From assembly GCA_964383855.1 (NCBI GenBank), contig CAYLIP010000003.1, forward strand, positions 3,089-67,088: DNA of 64,000 nt. Reading direction: 5' to 3'. Below are positions 7,996-17,384 of this stretch, in pieces. Below the pieces are notes generated by a model. It did no database searches. It was not told the DNA's origin and was given only the letters and a program-made list of their open reading frames with translations. Made by a program: the position numbers and the translations under genes. The first letter of the stretch is position 1. Each line of letters starts with the position of its first letter. This DNA is from CAZHAC01 sp964383855 (lineage in GTDB: Bacteria > Chloroflexota > Dormibacteria > Dormibacterales > Dormibacteraceae).

Positions 7996-9576
7996 ATGAC
8001 CCCGAATCTCGCCTATCATCAAGTGCACGTGAATCTCGCGCGTTCAATCCGTCATCACGCGATTCGCCATCCCGACCGTCTCGCCGTGGTCGCTGACAGC
8101 TTCCGGCAGACCTTCAGTGAACTCGATCAGCGGTCGGACCGCCTCGCTCTGTCGCTGCAGAACGAATTTGGAGTCAGGCCGGGTGTTCGCGTCGCGTACC
8201 TGATGGGAAATCGCCCGCAGATACCCGAGCTTCTGGCAGCGATATGGAAGCTGGGCGCAATCGCGGTTCCCCTCAACTTCCGGCTCAGCGGCGCGGAAAT
8301 TCAGGCGATCGCCGCCAACGCGAGTCCCTTCCTTCTGGTCACTGATTCCGAGTATTTGGAGGTGGCCAGGACGGCGCTGCACACCGCTGGAATTCCGGTG
8401 CTGGATATCGACAATTCTGGATTCGAAGGCTTGCTGGATCGTGCCAGCGGCGACGTCTTTCGCCTGCCCGTCGCCGACGCTCAGGACGATGCCTGCATCG
8501 TGTACACGAGTGGGACGACTGGGCCCCCAAAGGGCGCCGTGTTCACGCACGCGGCGGTGATGAACCATGCCGCGAACCTGGCGCTGGAGTGTGGGCTGGG
8601 TGGCGACAGCCGCTATCTGGTCAGCCTGCCCCACCACGTGAGCGTGACGGTCGCATTCGCCTCATGCTTCTATGTCGGAGCGACCGTCGTCACGACTGAG
8701 GTCCGCGCCTTCGATGGCGAACGGTTCGTGGACGATGTTAATCGGCATGGCGTCACACATACCGAGATCGTGCCGACCCAGCTGTACCGCGTCCTCGAGG
8801 CAGCCCGGGACCGTCATCTCAGGATACCGTCCATGCGCACCATCTGTTACGGATCGGCGCCCGCCGCACCGGACCGAGTTCGCGAGATGATCGACCGCTT
8901 CGGCCCGATCTTCATGCAGGTCTACGGGATGACTGAGACCTGCGGTATCGCCACCACGCTTCGCAAGGAGGAGCACGTCAGGGCCCTGGCGGAGGCCCCG
9001 GGGCAGCTCTCCTCGGCCGGTCATCCGTCGTACGGGATGCACATCAGAGTCGTCGACGACCGTGGCGTGGACGTCGCGGTAGGAGAGCGAGGTGAGGTGT
9101 GGTTCCGGAGCCCTTACATCATGCGCGGTTACTGGCAGAACCCGGAGCAGACGGCGGAGGCGATCGTGGACGGACACGTGCGCTCGGGCGACATTGGCGA
9201 GATCCGCAACGACGGCTGTCTCTATCTGGTCGACCGCAAGAAGGACCTAATCATCCGCGGCGGCCAAAACCTCGGCAGCAAGGAGATCGAAGAGGTCCTC
9301 TTCCAGCATCCGGGCGTCCTCGAGGTGGCCGTGGTCGCTGCGCCCGACCACGAGTGGGGAGAGGAGGCGGTGGCGGTCGTCGTGAGACGTGCCGGAAGTG
9401 GGGTCTCGGCGGCCGAGCTCGCCGCTTTCTGCGCGGACCAGGGCCTCAGCCGGTTCAAGACGCCCAACCGCTTCGATTTCGTAGAGTCGCTGCCTAAGAA
9501 CTCGTCCGGCAAGATTGCCAAGTCCGAGCTCCGAGACCGCTACCGGCAAGCACCCACCGGGACGCACAGCCAGTAG
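7996..9576 (+). CDS. Acyl-CoA synthetase / AMP-dependent ligase (ANL superfamily)
   Basis: 526 aa with the full set of ANL motifs: CIVYTSGTTGPPKGAVFTH (P-loop-like A3), QVYGMTETCG (A5), RSGDIGEIRNDGCLYLVDRKKD (A7-A8) and PKNSSGKIAKSEL with the catalytic C-terminal Lys (A10). It activates a carboxylic acid as acyl-AMP and then acyl-CoA. The acid may be a fatty or aromatic one; specificity cannot be read. It is convergent with the catabolic operon that ends in an enoyl-CoA hydratase. The start could alternatively be a GTG shortly downstream. Confidence 0.9.
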   Translation: MTPNLAYHQVHVNLARSIRHHAIRHPDRLAVVADSFRQTFSELDQRSDRLALSLQNEFGVRPGVRVAYLMGNRPQIPELLAAIWKLGAIAVPLNFRLSGAEIQAIAANASPFLLVTDSEYLEVARTALHTAGIPVLDIDNSGFEGLLDRASGDVFRLPVADAQDDACIVYTSGTTGPPKGAVFTHAAVMNHAANLALECGLGGDSRYLVSLPHHVSVTVAFASCFYVGATVVTTEVRAFDGERFVDDVNRHGVTHTEIVPTQLYRVLEAARDRHLRIPSMRTICYGSAPAAPDRVREMIDRFGPIFMQVYGMTETCGIATTLRKEEHVRALAEAPGQLSSAGHPSYGMHIRVVDDRGVDVAVGERGEVWFRSPYIMRGYWQNPEQTAEAIVDGHVRSGDIGEIRNDGCLYLVDRKKDLIIRGGQNLGSKEIEEVLFQHPGVLEVAVVAAPDHEWGEEAVAVVVRRAGSGVSAAELAAFCADQGLSRFKTPNRFDFVESLPKNSSGKIAKSELRDRYRQAPTGTHSQ

Positions 9577-9672
9577 CTTCGGGTCCTTGATGAGTGCCAC
9601 TTCCGGCATGACGCTCCGGATGCCATCGAGATCCGCGGAACTGACTCTTGCGTCACCCGCCATGCATCCCGC

Positions 9673-10482
9673 CTATTGCTGTCGGTGCTTCTTACCCTCG
9701 CGCTCGCCGGCTCGTTCGTCCCGTCGCGCCAGGAACTCGGTGATCGCCCGCCGGGGGGCGCCGCTTGCGAAGACCACGCTCGTCACTCCGACGCTGTAGT
9801 CGATCGCCGTCATCAGGTCGGACGTCATCCACTTGGTGACGATGTCCTTCTGGGCGCGCAGCGCCAGTGCATCGTGGCGCGCGATGTCGAGAGCGAGCAG
9901 CTGCACCGAACGACGGAGGTCGGCCGGCGGCACGACGCGGGTGCAGAGCCCGATGGCCAGGGCCTCGGCGGCCCCGACGTGGCGCGCAGTGTAAATGATC
10001 TCGCGGGCGCGACCATGCCCGACGACCAGGGGTAGGAGGGCCGCCTCGATCGGGACCGGTGCTCCCATGTTGAGCTCGGTGAGGCCGAAGACGGCGGACT
10101 CCGACGCAACCCGGATGTCCGCCGCCAGGGCGAGGACGCAGCCTCCGCCAAGGGCATAGCCGTTGACGGCGGCGATGCACGGCTTCTGCATCAACAGCAC
10201 TGAGCGGTAGGCCTGGCTTTCCATGCGGGTGAAGCGATCACACGCGACCGCATCCATGTCGGCCATCTCGTCCACGAAGATGCCGGCACTGAAGGCCCGG
10301 TCGCCGGCGCCGGTGACGACGACGACCCGCACTTCGTCGTCCCGCTCCAGCTTCGCCACCGCGTCCGTAATCTCCTCGAGGGTTCGGATTTTGAGGGTGT
10401 TGAGGACTTCAGGCCGCTCGATCGTGAGCCACCCCACGCCATCGTCGACGGCGATTGACACGTCGTGGAACTGGCGGCTCAA
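9673..10482 (-). CDS. Enoyl-CoA hydratase/isomerase family protein (last gene of operon)
   Basis: 269 aa crotonase fold: GVGWLTIERPEVLNTL at the N-terminus, the oxyanion loop FSAGIFVDEM, and AAVNGYALGGGCVLALAADIRVA. It hydrates or isomerises enoyl-CoA thioesters. A TTG start at 10482 overlaps the TGA of the ABC ATPase gene (TTGA); an in-frame GTG at 10461 is an alternative. The active-site region has TELNMGAPVP, so the usual Glu pair is only partly recognisable and the exact reaction is uncertain. It is the second crotonase in the same operon. Confidence 0.85.
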   Translation of the reverse strand: MSRQFHDVSIAVDDGVGWLTIERPEVLNTLKIRTLEEITDAVAKLERDDEVRVVVVTGAGDRAFSAGIFVDEMADMDAVACDRFTRMESQAYRSVLLMQKPCIAAVNGYALGGGCVLALAADIRVASESAVFGLTELNMGAPVPIEAALLPLVVGHGRAREIIYTARHVGAAEALAIGLCTRVVPPADLRRSVQLLALDIARHDALALRAQKDIVTKWMTSDLMTAIDYSVGVTSVVFASGAPRRAITEFLARRDERAGEREGKKHRQQ

Positions 10483-11531
10483 CTCGCACTCGCCTCGCCA
10501 TGCCGAAGGCCTTCGCCTCTCGCGAGCGGGAAGTAGCAGGCGACCATGTGCCGCGGATCGACGTCCTCGAGCGGTGGGTGCTCGACGGCGCACACGTCCT
10601 GGGCTCGGGGGCAGCGCGTACGGAACCGGCACCCACTCGGGGGCGACATCGGTGAGGGAGGGTCGCCGGCCAGTAGGACGCGGGTGGCCGGACGCTGTCC
10701 GGGCAGGACTGGAACCGCCGAAAGAAGTGCGGACGTGTAGGGATGCCTTGGATTGCGGCAGACTTCCTCCGCCGGCCCGTATTCGACGATCTTGCCCAGG
10801 AACATGATCGCCACGTTGGTGCTTATGTGGCGGACGACCCGCAGGTCGTGGCTGATGAAGATGTAGGTGAGGGACAGCTTCTCCTGCAGCTCGAGCAGAA
10901 GGTTGATGATCTGCGCTTGGATTGAAACATCGAGGGCGGATAGGGGTTCGTCCGCGACAATCAGCTTCGGTCTCAGGATGATCGCGCGCGCTATACCGAT
11001 GCGTTGGCGCTGACCCCCGGAGAACTCGTGAGGGAAGCGTTCGGCCATGCGTGCGTTGAGCCCCACGAGCTCGAGAGCCTCTTGCATGCGTCCGCGGACC
11101 TCATGCTCCGGAAAGCCATGCGCGACCAAAGGTTCGGCGACGATGTCGCGCACGGTCGCCCTGGGGTTTAGCGACGAGTAAGGGTCCTGGAATATCGGCT
11201 GCATGTTCATTCGGACCCGACGCAGCTTTTCGCCGCGCAGCGCCGTGATGTCCTGGCCCATGAAGCTGATGGTCCCGTCGTCGACGTCGTAGAGGCGCAG
11301 GACGCAGCGCGCCAAGGTGGATTTGCCGCAGCCGGTCTCTCCCGCCAGGCCCAGAGTCTGCCCGCGCTCCAGCGTGAACGAGACATCGTCGACCGCCTGG
11401 ATTCGACGGGGCGGCTTGAACGGCACCCCGCTGGGGACCTTGAAGTGCAGGCGGAGGTGCTGGGCCGATACGAGCGGTTCGGCTCCCATGTCGCCAACCT
11501 GGGCCCGCTGGCCCGGCTTCCTAAGAAGCAT
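10479..11531 (-). CDS. Dpp/Opp-type ABC transporter ATP-binding protein (DppF/OppF-like)
   Basis: 350 aa. Walker A GETGCGKST, the Q-loop in MQPIFQDPYSSLNPR, signature FSGGQRQR and Walker B LIVADEPLSALDVS are all intact. The C-terminal oligopeptide-transporter extension has the Cys-rich block CRFRTRCPRAQDVC, as in DppD/DppF, where it can hold an Fe-S cluster. The ATG at 11531 lies inside the 3' end of the upstream ATPase gene (11 bp overlap). It powers import with its partner ATPase, two permeases and the lipoprotein encoded at the operon start. Confidence 0.9.
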   Translation of the reverse strand: MLLRKPGQRAQVGDMGAEPLVSAQHLRLHFKVPSGVPFKPPRRIQAVDDVSFTLERGQTLGLAGETGCGKSTLARCVLRLYDVDDGTISFMGQDITALRGEKLRRVRMNMQPIFQDPYSSLNPRATVRDIVAEPLVAHGFPEHEVRGRMQEALELVGLNARMAERFPHEFSGGQRQRIGIARAIILRPKLIVADEPLSALDVSIQAQIINLLLELQEKLSLTYIFISHDLRVVRHISTNVAIMFLGKIVEYGPAEEVCRNPRHPYTSALLSAVPVLPGQRPATRVLLAGDPPSPMSPPSGCRFRTRCPRAQDVCAVEHPPLEDVDPRHMVACYFPLARGEGLRHGEASAS

Positions 11532-12561
11532 TTCGCTCTTCCTCGATGGACGGCAGACCGCCCTCCTGAGCGACCCAGCATGCCGAGCGGGTGCCATCGA
11601 TTTCGAGGAGCATGGGTTCGTCGTCCAGGCACCGGCCGACGCGGTAGGTGCAGCGCGGGTTGAACTTGCACCCCGGTGGCAACTCTTCCAGGTTCGGGGG
11701 CTCGCCGCCGATCGTATGCAGCCTCGCACCGGGCGCCAGGTCCGGGGCGGGGACTGCGGCCAGGAGGGCCCTCGTGTACGGATGCTGCGGCCGGCGAAGG
11801 ATTTGCTGGGTCGGACCGATTTCCACGATCTGGCCGGCGTACATCACGGCGATCCGTTCACACGTCTCGGCCACCACACCGAGGTCATGGCTGATCAGGA
11901 TCACGGTGGCGCCGCGCTCTCGGTGGACTCGGTCGAGCAGGCTCAGCACCTGGGCCTGGACGGTCACGTCGAGGGCGGTCGTCGGCTCGTCGGCAATGAT
12001 CAGCTCCGGCGCGGCCATCAGCGACATCGCGATCATCGCCCGCTGTCGCATGCCTCCAGAGAACTCGTGCGGGTAACTCGACATCCGCTCGCGAGCCTCC
12101 GGGATGCCGACGCCGCGCAGGCCCTCCTCGGCCATGGTCCTCGACTGCCGGCGGTTCGCCAAGCGATGCAGAAGCGCGGGCTCCGCGACCTGCTCACCGA
12201 TGCGCATTATGGGATTGAGCGACGTCATCGGGTCCTGAAAGACCATGGCCATGCGCCGGCCGCGGATCTCGGAAAGCTGGTTGCGCGGGATCCCGACCAG
12301 CTCCTGGCCGTGGAACCGGATCGAGCCGGAGCGGATGCGAACGCCGGAGGGCAGGAGACCCATGACACTGAGCGCGGTGAGACTCTTGCCGGAGCCCGAC
12401 TCGCCGACGATGCCGAGCATCTCGGCAGGCTCGACCGAGAGCGACAGTCCACGCACGGCCAGGTGCGACGCGCGTCGCGGCCCGACCTCCACCTGGAGTC
12501 CGGTGAGCTCAAGAATCGGCCCCGTCGAGGCGCGGCCGTCATGGCCGCGATGGCGACCCAT
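11521..12561 (-). CDS. Dpp/Opp-type ABC transporter ATP-binding protein (DppD/OppD-like)
   Basis: 346 aa. Walker A GESGSGKSLT, MVFQDPMTSLNP, signature FSGGMRQRAMIAMSL and Walker B LIIADEPTTALDVT are intact. The C-terminal block CKFNPRCTYRVGRC is the oligopeptide-transporter Cys motif. It pairs with the downstream ATPase to form the hetero-dimeric motor. The ATG at 12561 begins 4 bp after the permease stop codon. Confidence 0.92.
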   Translation of the reverse strand: MGRHRGHDGRASTGPILELTGLQVEVGPRRASHLAVRGLSLSVEPAEMLGIVGESGSGKSLTALSVMGLLPSGVRIRSGSIRFHGQELVGIPRNQLSEIRGRRMAMVFQDPMTSLNPIMRIGEQVAEPALLHRLANRRQSRTMAEEGLRGVGIPEARERMSSYPHEFSGGMRQRAMIAMSLMAAPELIIADEPTTALDVTVQAQVLSLLDRVHRERGATVILISHDLGVVAETCERIAVMYAGQIVEIGPTQQILRRPQHPYTRALLAAVPAPDLAPGARLHTIGGEPPNLEELPPGCKFNPRCTYRVGRCLDDEPMLLEIDGTRSACWVAQEGGLPSIEEERNAS

Positions 12562-12565
12562 GATG

Positions 12566-13447
12566 CTAGCGGCGCCCCTTCAGCCAGGGATCCATCGCGT
12601 CTCGGATGGAGTCCCCAGCCAGGTTGAAGGCGAACACCAGGCTCAGGATGGCGAGGGCGGGAAAGGTGGCTACCCACCACTGGTCCATCACCTCGGCGCC
12701 GGAGGCGACCATGGAACCCCATTCCGGGTCTGGTGGCTTGGCCCCCAGGCCGAGGAAGCTCAGCATGGCGAAGTTCAAGATGGCCCGCCCCACATCGATC
12801 GCCGCCATCACGAAGAGCGTAGGCAGCGCGTTAGGCAGCACCACGCGCAGCAGGATGCCGGTCGGCCGCCTGCCGGCGGCGCGAGAGGCCACCACGTACT
12901 CCTTGGATTTGAGCTCCAGGACGAGCCCGCGGCAGACTCGAGCGTACTGGGGCCACCAGATGGCTGCCAAAGCCATGACGCCGTGGACCAGACCGGCGCC
13001 GAGCGCGGCGGCCACGGCCATCGCCAGGATGATGATCGGGAAGGCGAGGACCATGTCCGTGATGCGCATCATGAGCTCGTCGATCGCCCCCCCCATGAAG
13101 CCGGCCACGGCTCCGAATGCGGTTCCCACGGCGAAGCCGATCACCACCACGATCGCGGCCGCGGGCAGTGAGATCCGGGCGCCGTACAGGACGCGACTGA
13201 AGACGTCGCGGCCCAGCTGGTCGGTGCCGAAGAGGTGCCCGAGGCCCGGAGCCTGGAGTCGGTTGGCGACATCCTGCGCGAGCGGGTCCGCATGCGCGAA
13301 GAGCGGCGCCAGTGCGCCCAGGACGATCCACAGGGCCATCACGGTCACGCTGAGCAGGACGAGCGGGCTCGTGCCGGTCATCGAGGCGCGGATCGCGCCC
13401 AGGCGCGAGGCCCGCAGGAGGAGCGGCATCGGTGAAGCTGCGGCCAT
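12566..13447 (-). CDS. Dpp/Opp-type ABC transporter permease (DppC-like)
   Basis: 293 aa with an N-terminal transmembrane helix, the HLFGTDQLGRDVFSRVLYGAR motif region typical of DppC/OppC, and about five further helices. The cytoplasmic EAA-like loop reads VASRAAGRRPTGILLRVVLPN. It ends with the family tail GDSIRDAMDPWLKGR. It forms the inner-membrane channel with the DppB-like protein. The start is one base downstream of the DppB stop. Confidence 0.92.
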   Translation of the reverse strand: MAAASPMPLLLRASRLGAIRASMTGTSPLVLLSVTVMALWIVLGALAPLFAHADPLAQDVANRLQAPGLGHLFGTDQLGRDVFSRVLYGARISLPAAAIVVVIGFAVGTAFGAVAGFMGGAIDELMMRITDMVLAFPIIILAMAVAAALGAGLVHGVMALAAIWWPQYARVCRGLVLELKSKEYVVASRAAGRRPTGILLRVVLPNALPTLFVMAAIDVGRAILNFAMLSFLGLGAKPPDPEWGSMVASGAEVMDQWWVATFPALAILSLVFAFNLAGDSIRDAMDPWLKGRR

Positions 13448-13448
13448 C

Positions 13449-14468
13449 TCAGTTCATCGCGGCCCGCACCCGCGGGTCCAGAAGCCCGTACACGATGTCG
13501 ACGAGCAGGTTCACGAGGATGTAGGTGATGGCGACGACGAGCGCCACGCCCATGATCGCCGGGAAATCCGAGTGCGTGGCAGCCTGGTAGGCGTAGCGCC
13601 CGAGGCCCGGCCAGCCGAAGATGGTCTCGGTCATCACAGCGCCCGACAGCAGGTCTCCGTAAGCCAAGCCGACGACCGTCACGACCGGGATCAGCGCGTT
13701 TCTCAGCGCATGACGCCAGATCACGTACCCCTCGGACGCGCCCTTGCTGCGCGCGGTTCGCAGAAAATCCTGGTGAAGAATCGCGAGCATGCTCGTGCGC
13801 GTGATCCTGGTCAGCAGCCCGGCGCTCCAGCTTGCCAGCACCACCGCGGGCAGGACGAGGTGCTTCAAAGCGTCCAGGAAGGTGTCAACTTGGAGGGCGA
13901 GCAGGGTGTCGATCGTGTAGAAGCCGGTCACCGTGGGGGCAGGAGAATCAGTGACGTCCAGCCTCCCCAGGCCAGGCGCGATCCCGAGCCTCAGATAGAA
14001 GATGTCGAGCGCAACGAGAGCCAGCCAGAAGATCGGCATTGAGACGCCCAGCAACGTGACGGCACGGACGAGGACGTCGGCAGCGCCGCCTCTGCGAGTC
14101 GCGGCAAGTATGCCCAAGGGGATCGAGACCACGATGCTCAGCAGCACCGCGACGCTGGCCAGCTCGACCGTCGCCGGTAGGTACTGCTTGAGGTCCTCAG
14201 CGACCGGCCGATGGCTGTTGATCGACACGCCCATGTCCCCATGCGCGAGGTTCTCGATGTAGGTGACGAACTGGACCGGCAGCGGCTTGTCGAGGCCCCA
14301 CTTCTCGCGGTAGGCCTGCACGATTGCGGGGTGCTCCGCGGCCTGCTCGCCGATGACGGCCAGCACAGGATCGGTGGCCAGCGAATGGCTAACGACGAAG
14401 ATGATGACGGTCACGCCGAAAAGGACCGGGACCATCAGCAACAGACGCCGCAGGACGTATGTCGTCAA
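13449..14468 (-). CDS. Dpp/Opp-type ABC transporter permease (DppB-like)
   Basis: 339 aa with the DppB N-terminus YVLRRLLLMVPVLFGVTVI, an external domain (YREKWGLDKPLPVQFVTYIENLAHGDMGVS), five more membrane segments and an EAA loop (RTARSKGASEGYVIWRHALRNALIP). A TTG start at 14468 fits the conserved N-terminal length. A 19-bp gap separates it from the dehydrogenase gene upstream. Confidence 0.9.
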   Translation of the reverse strand: MTTYVLRRLLLMVPVLFGVTVIIFVVSHSLATDPVLAVIGEQAAEHPAIVQAYREKWGLDKPLPVQFVTYIENLAHGDMGVSINSHRPVAEDLKQYLPATVELASVAVLLSIVVSIPLGILAATRRGGAADVLVRAVTLLGVSMPIFWLALVALDIFYLRLGIAPGLGRLDVTDSPAPTVTGFYTIDTLLALQVDTFLDALKHLVLPAVVLASWSAGLLTRITRTSMLAILHQDFLRTARSKGASEGYVIWRHALRNALIPVVTVVGLAYGDLLSGAVMTETIFGWPGLGRYAYQAATHSDFPAIMGVALVVAITYILVNLLVDIVYGLLDPRVRAAMN

Positions 14469-14487
14469 AGACCGGTACCGCTGGCCG

Positions 14488-15495
14488 TCATGGCTTCAGG
14501 ACCACCTTTACAAAGCGCTCAGGACGATCGGCAAGGTCGTTCATCGCCTGGCCCCCGTCAGCCAGCGGCTCCACCGTGATCCAGGGCGCGAAGGTCTCGT
14601 GAACTCCGTTGAGGAGCTCGACGGCGCCGAGGAAGTCGTCGCGCACGTAGGCGAACGACGCCTGGATGCGAAGCTCCTTCCGAATCGCCTCGTTCATGGG
14701 CAATTCGGACGCCTGGTCATGCAGGCCCAACGCGATGATGGTGCCGCCCGGCACGGCCATCCGAATTGCGGCCTGGCGCGTCGACTCTGCCCCCACCGCA
14801 TCGAGGACCACGTCGAACTCAGCGCGGGGAGATTCGTCCGGAGCCCGCGACTCGAATTCCAGGCCGCGACCAAGCGCTCCGACCTGTGGACGTGCGAGGC
14901 GCAGGCGCTCCTCGACGGGATCGACCACGACCACCCGCGCGGGGCCCTCGAGGGCTGCCACGACCAGGCAGCTGAGACCGATCGGGCCGCAGCCCAGGAT
15001 CGCGACGTGGCGACCGAGCATCGAGGGCAGCTGGCGAAACACGTGGACTGCGTTCGCCAGCGGCTCGGCTAGCACTCCGATGCTGTCGGGCACCTCGTCC
15101 GAGATCTCGAGCAGGTTGGCGACAGGCGCGACCACGTAGTCGGCGAAGCCGCCGGGAACCTCAGCACCGAGCAGGCGGCGCGAAGCGCAGACATTCTGGC
15201 GACCCGCCATACACGCGCTGCACGAGCCGCAGGTCACTATCGGATCGACGACGAAACGGCGCCCCGTCAGAGTCTCGGGAACGCCCGGACCACAGCGGTC
15301 GACGACGGCCACCAGCTCATGGCCGAAGATCGTTCCCGGGCGGCGGTACGTCGAATGCCCCAGGAAGCTGTGCATCTCGGAGCCGCAGACGCCCGCGGTG
15401 AGGACGCGCAGGCGCGCCTCTCCCGGTCCCGGCTCGGGATCCGCGACCGTCCTGAGCTCCATGCTCCGGGTTCCCGTGAAGACCAGGGCGTTCAT
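14488..15495 (-). CDS. Zinc-dependent medium-chain alcohol/polyol dehydrogenase
   Basis: 335 aa. The catalytic zinc site is recognisable (AGVCGSEMHSFLG and GHELVAVV). The structural zinc loop is CGSCSACMAGRQNVC. The NAD-binding Rossmann motif is AILGCGPIGLSCLV, followed by VVVDPVEERLRLAR. Relatives oxidise sugar alcohols, aldonates or L-threonine. Its position among GH88-, DHDPS- and CoA-transferase-like genes suggests oxidation of a hydroxy-acid or sugar-acid intermediate. The ATG overlaps the upstream TGA (ATGA). Confidence 0.88.
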   Translation of the reverse strand: MNALVFTGTRSMELRTVADPEPGPGEARLRVLTAGVCGSEMHSFLGHSTYRRPGTIFGHELVAVVDRCGPGVPETLTGRRFVVDPIVTCGSCSACMAGRQNVCASRRLLGAEVPGGFADYVVAPVANLLEISDEVPDSIGVLAEPLANAVHVFRQLPSMLGRHVAILGCGPIGLSCLVVAALEGPARVVVVDPVEERLRLARPQVGALGRGLEFESRAPDESPRAEFDVVLDAVGAESTRQAAIRMAVPGGTIIALGLHDQASELPMNEAIRKELRIQASFAYVRDDFLGAVELLNGVHETFAPWITVEPLADGGQAMNDLADRPERFVKVVLKP

Positions 15496-16382
15496 GAGAC
15501 CAGCGTCTGACGAGCCAGGTCGATGCTGCCGGTGACTTCCCGCTGTCGCAGCTCCGAAAGGGGCTGCAGGGGACGCCGGACCTCCGAGGAGGCGATCACG
15601 CCGAGCTTCCAGAGCGCGTGCTTCACCACGGCCGAATACTCGTCGACCCCGACCATCACCTCCGAGATAAAGGGAGCGAAGGCAGACTTGGCTCGGAACG
15701 CGGCCGCCTCGTCACCAGCCATCAAGGCGTCGAACCAGGTCCGGCTTTCGGCTGGAAACACCTGGGGAGTCGCGCAAACAGCGCCGATGCAGCCCCGCCT
15801 AATCTGGTGCTCCATGACCTCGTCCGAGCCGGCGAAGAGCTTCGCCCGGATGGCCTGGGCGAGCTCCGGCGGCTTGTTGATGTCCACGTCGGTCAGCTTG
15901 ACGTATTCGATCGAGGGGACCGACTCGACCAGGCTCGCGATCAGCGACGGTGAAAGGATGGTCTTGGTTGAGTAGGGGTTGTCATAGAGCATGATCGGCC
16001 GCCGGGTGATGCCCGCGATCCAGGAGAAATGGCCTTGGATCGACTGCGCGGTGTGCCGGAAGTAGTAGGGCAGCGGGACGAGATAGGCGGCGATCGGAAG
16101 CTCCTCGCAGAAGCTCAGAAATTCCTCGGTCGAGGGTGCCGCGGTGTCGCTCAGGCCGACCACCAGCGGCTTGCGGCCGTCGATCGCCGCCAGGTACGCG
16201 GTGACCAGCTGCTTGCGCTCGGCGAGCGAAAGACTGGCCGCTTCTCCCGTGCTGCTGCAGATGCACAGTCCGTCCAGATGCGGAACTGCAAAGTCGACCA
16301 GCGATTTGATCGACGCCTCGTCAATGCTCCCATCCCGCATGGGGGTCACCATCGGGGGGATCAGTCCGCGAAGTTCGGTCAT
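15492..16382 (-). CDS. Dihydrodipicolinate synthase / N-acetylneuraminate lyase family protein
   Basis: 296 aa class I aldolase. GLCICSSTGEAASLSLAER matches the pyruvate-binding segment and YLVPLPYYF supplies the conserved Tyr. The likely Schiff-base Lys is at about residue 160 (IEYVKLTD). The LYDNPYSTKTIL motif differs from the YNVPGRT of true DapA, so a 2-keto-3-deoxy-sugar-acid aldolase/dehydratase or other catabolic lyase is more likely than lysine biosynthesis. The ATG at 16382 overlaps the preceding gene's TGA; the reading frame upstream of it is not conserved. Confidence 0.85.
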   Translation of the reverse strand: MTELRGLIPPMVTPMRDGSIDEASIKSLVDFAVPHLDGLCICSSTGEAASLSLAERKQLVTAYLAAIDGRKPLVVGLSDTAAPSTEEFLSFCEELPIAAYLVPLPYYFRHTAQSIQGHFSWIAGITRRPIMLYDNPYSTKTILSPSLIASLVESVPSIEYVKLTDVDINKPPELAQAIRAKLFAGSDEVMEHQIRRGCIGAVCATPQVFPAESRTWFDALMAGDEAAAFRAKSAFAPFISEVMVGVDEYSAVVKHALWKLGVIASSEVRRPLQPLSELRQREVTGSIDLARQTLVS

Positions 16383-17380
16383 CGATTCTCTCCTAGCCAC
16401 TCGAGCATCGCAAGCACCATGAAGCCCTGCCCCCACGGATAGACGCCAAGCGGGATCGAGTTGTAGTGGGCGATGTCGCCGGGCGGTGTCTCTCCGGATA
16501 CTTGGTTGACGTTGCCCTCCTCGTCCACGTAATCGAGGCAGGCGGCAAACGCGCGATCGGCGACAGACTCAAAGGCCGGCTCCACATAGCCGCGCGCGAC
16601 CGCGCGCTTGATGGCGAGCGCCAGCATCACGCTGGCCGAGACCTCCAGGTACGTGGATGGCTGGTCCATCACCGTGTGCCAAAGTCCCGATTGATCCTGG
16701 AGCTCCTGCGCGCGCGCCACCTGCCGCCGCAGCACGTTGAGGAGGATCGCTGGGAGCGCCGGCAGGTCCGCCAGGTCGGTCAGCATCTCGACGCCGGCAA
16801 GGGCCGCCCAGCCATTGGCGCGCGCCCAGAACCATTGCGAATTGCGCCGGTTGAGGTCGTAGTAGGCGTGGTGATAGAGGGACTCGCTCGCATCCCAGCA
16901 CGCGTGAACGAAGGCGAACGACTGCTCCGCCGCCCACTCACGAAAGCGCGGGTCGGCGGTGATCTCCGACATGTCCGTGAGGAAGGGCGCTATCTCGTAC
17001 CAGTAGTCGATCCAGACCGGTATGTCCTTGGAGTCCTCGTAGACCCCGTGGACGTTGCGGGGATTCGTTTCCAGGAGGGCTGCCGCAAGCCGGGCCTGCT
17101 CGAGGGCGATTCTGTCGCCGTTCGCCTTGTGCACGGTGGTCGCTACGAGGCCGGGGATCACCTCACGCAGCTCGCGCGGCTGGATCTGCTGATGCCTGTG
17201 AAGCCAGCCCGTCGCCGCGTCCAGCAGGTCGGGATCGTTCAGCCGGATGCCGGCCTCAGCCACGCCGTGCCAGGCGACCCCCTCGCCCCAGTCCCACGCC
17301 GGGTAGCCGATCTCAACCGTCCGCCGCGCGACGCGCCTGGCCTGCTCGGCCAAGTGCGTCCCGGTCACTCGTGTCTGCAT
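16379..17380 (-). CDS. Glycoside hydrolase family 88/105-like protein
   Basis: 333 aa, predicted (alpha/alpha)6 barrel. Motifs resemble unsaturated glucuronyl/rhamnogalacturonyl hydrolases: WFWARANGWAALAGVEML, SGLWHTVMDQPSTYLEVSAS and YPWGQGFMVLAM near the end. Such enzymes remove 4,5-unsaturated uronic residues left by polysaccharide lyases. No signal peptide is seen, which fits action on an imported oligosaccharide. The ATG at 17380 follows the crotonase stop by 4 bp. The family assignment rests on motifs only. Confidence 0.75.
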   Translation of the reverse strand: MQTRVTGTHLAEQARRVARRTVEIGYPAWDWGEGVAWHGVAEAGIRLNDPDLLDAATGWLHRHQQIQPRELREVIPGLVATTVHKANGDRIALEQARLAAALLETNPRNVHGVYEDSKDIPVWIDYWYEIAPFLTDMSEITADPRFREWAAEQSFAFVHACWDASESLYHHAYYDLNRRNSQWFWARANGWAALAGVEMLTDLADLPALPAILLNVLRRQVARAQELQDQSGLWHTVMDQPSTYLEVSASVMLALAIKRAVARGYVEPAFESVADRAFAACLDYVDEEGNVNQVSGETPPGDIAHYNSIPLGVYPWGQGFMVLAMLEWLGENR

Positions 17381-17384
17381 CCCG

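Noticed and set aside
15492..16382. DapA for lysine biosynthesis
   Set aside because: The YNVPGRT motif is replaced by LYDNPYSTKT and the gene is embedded in a catabolic operon.
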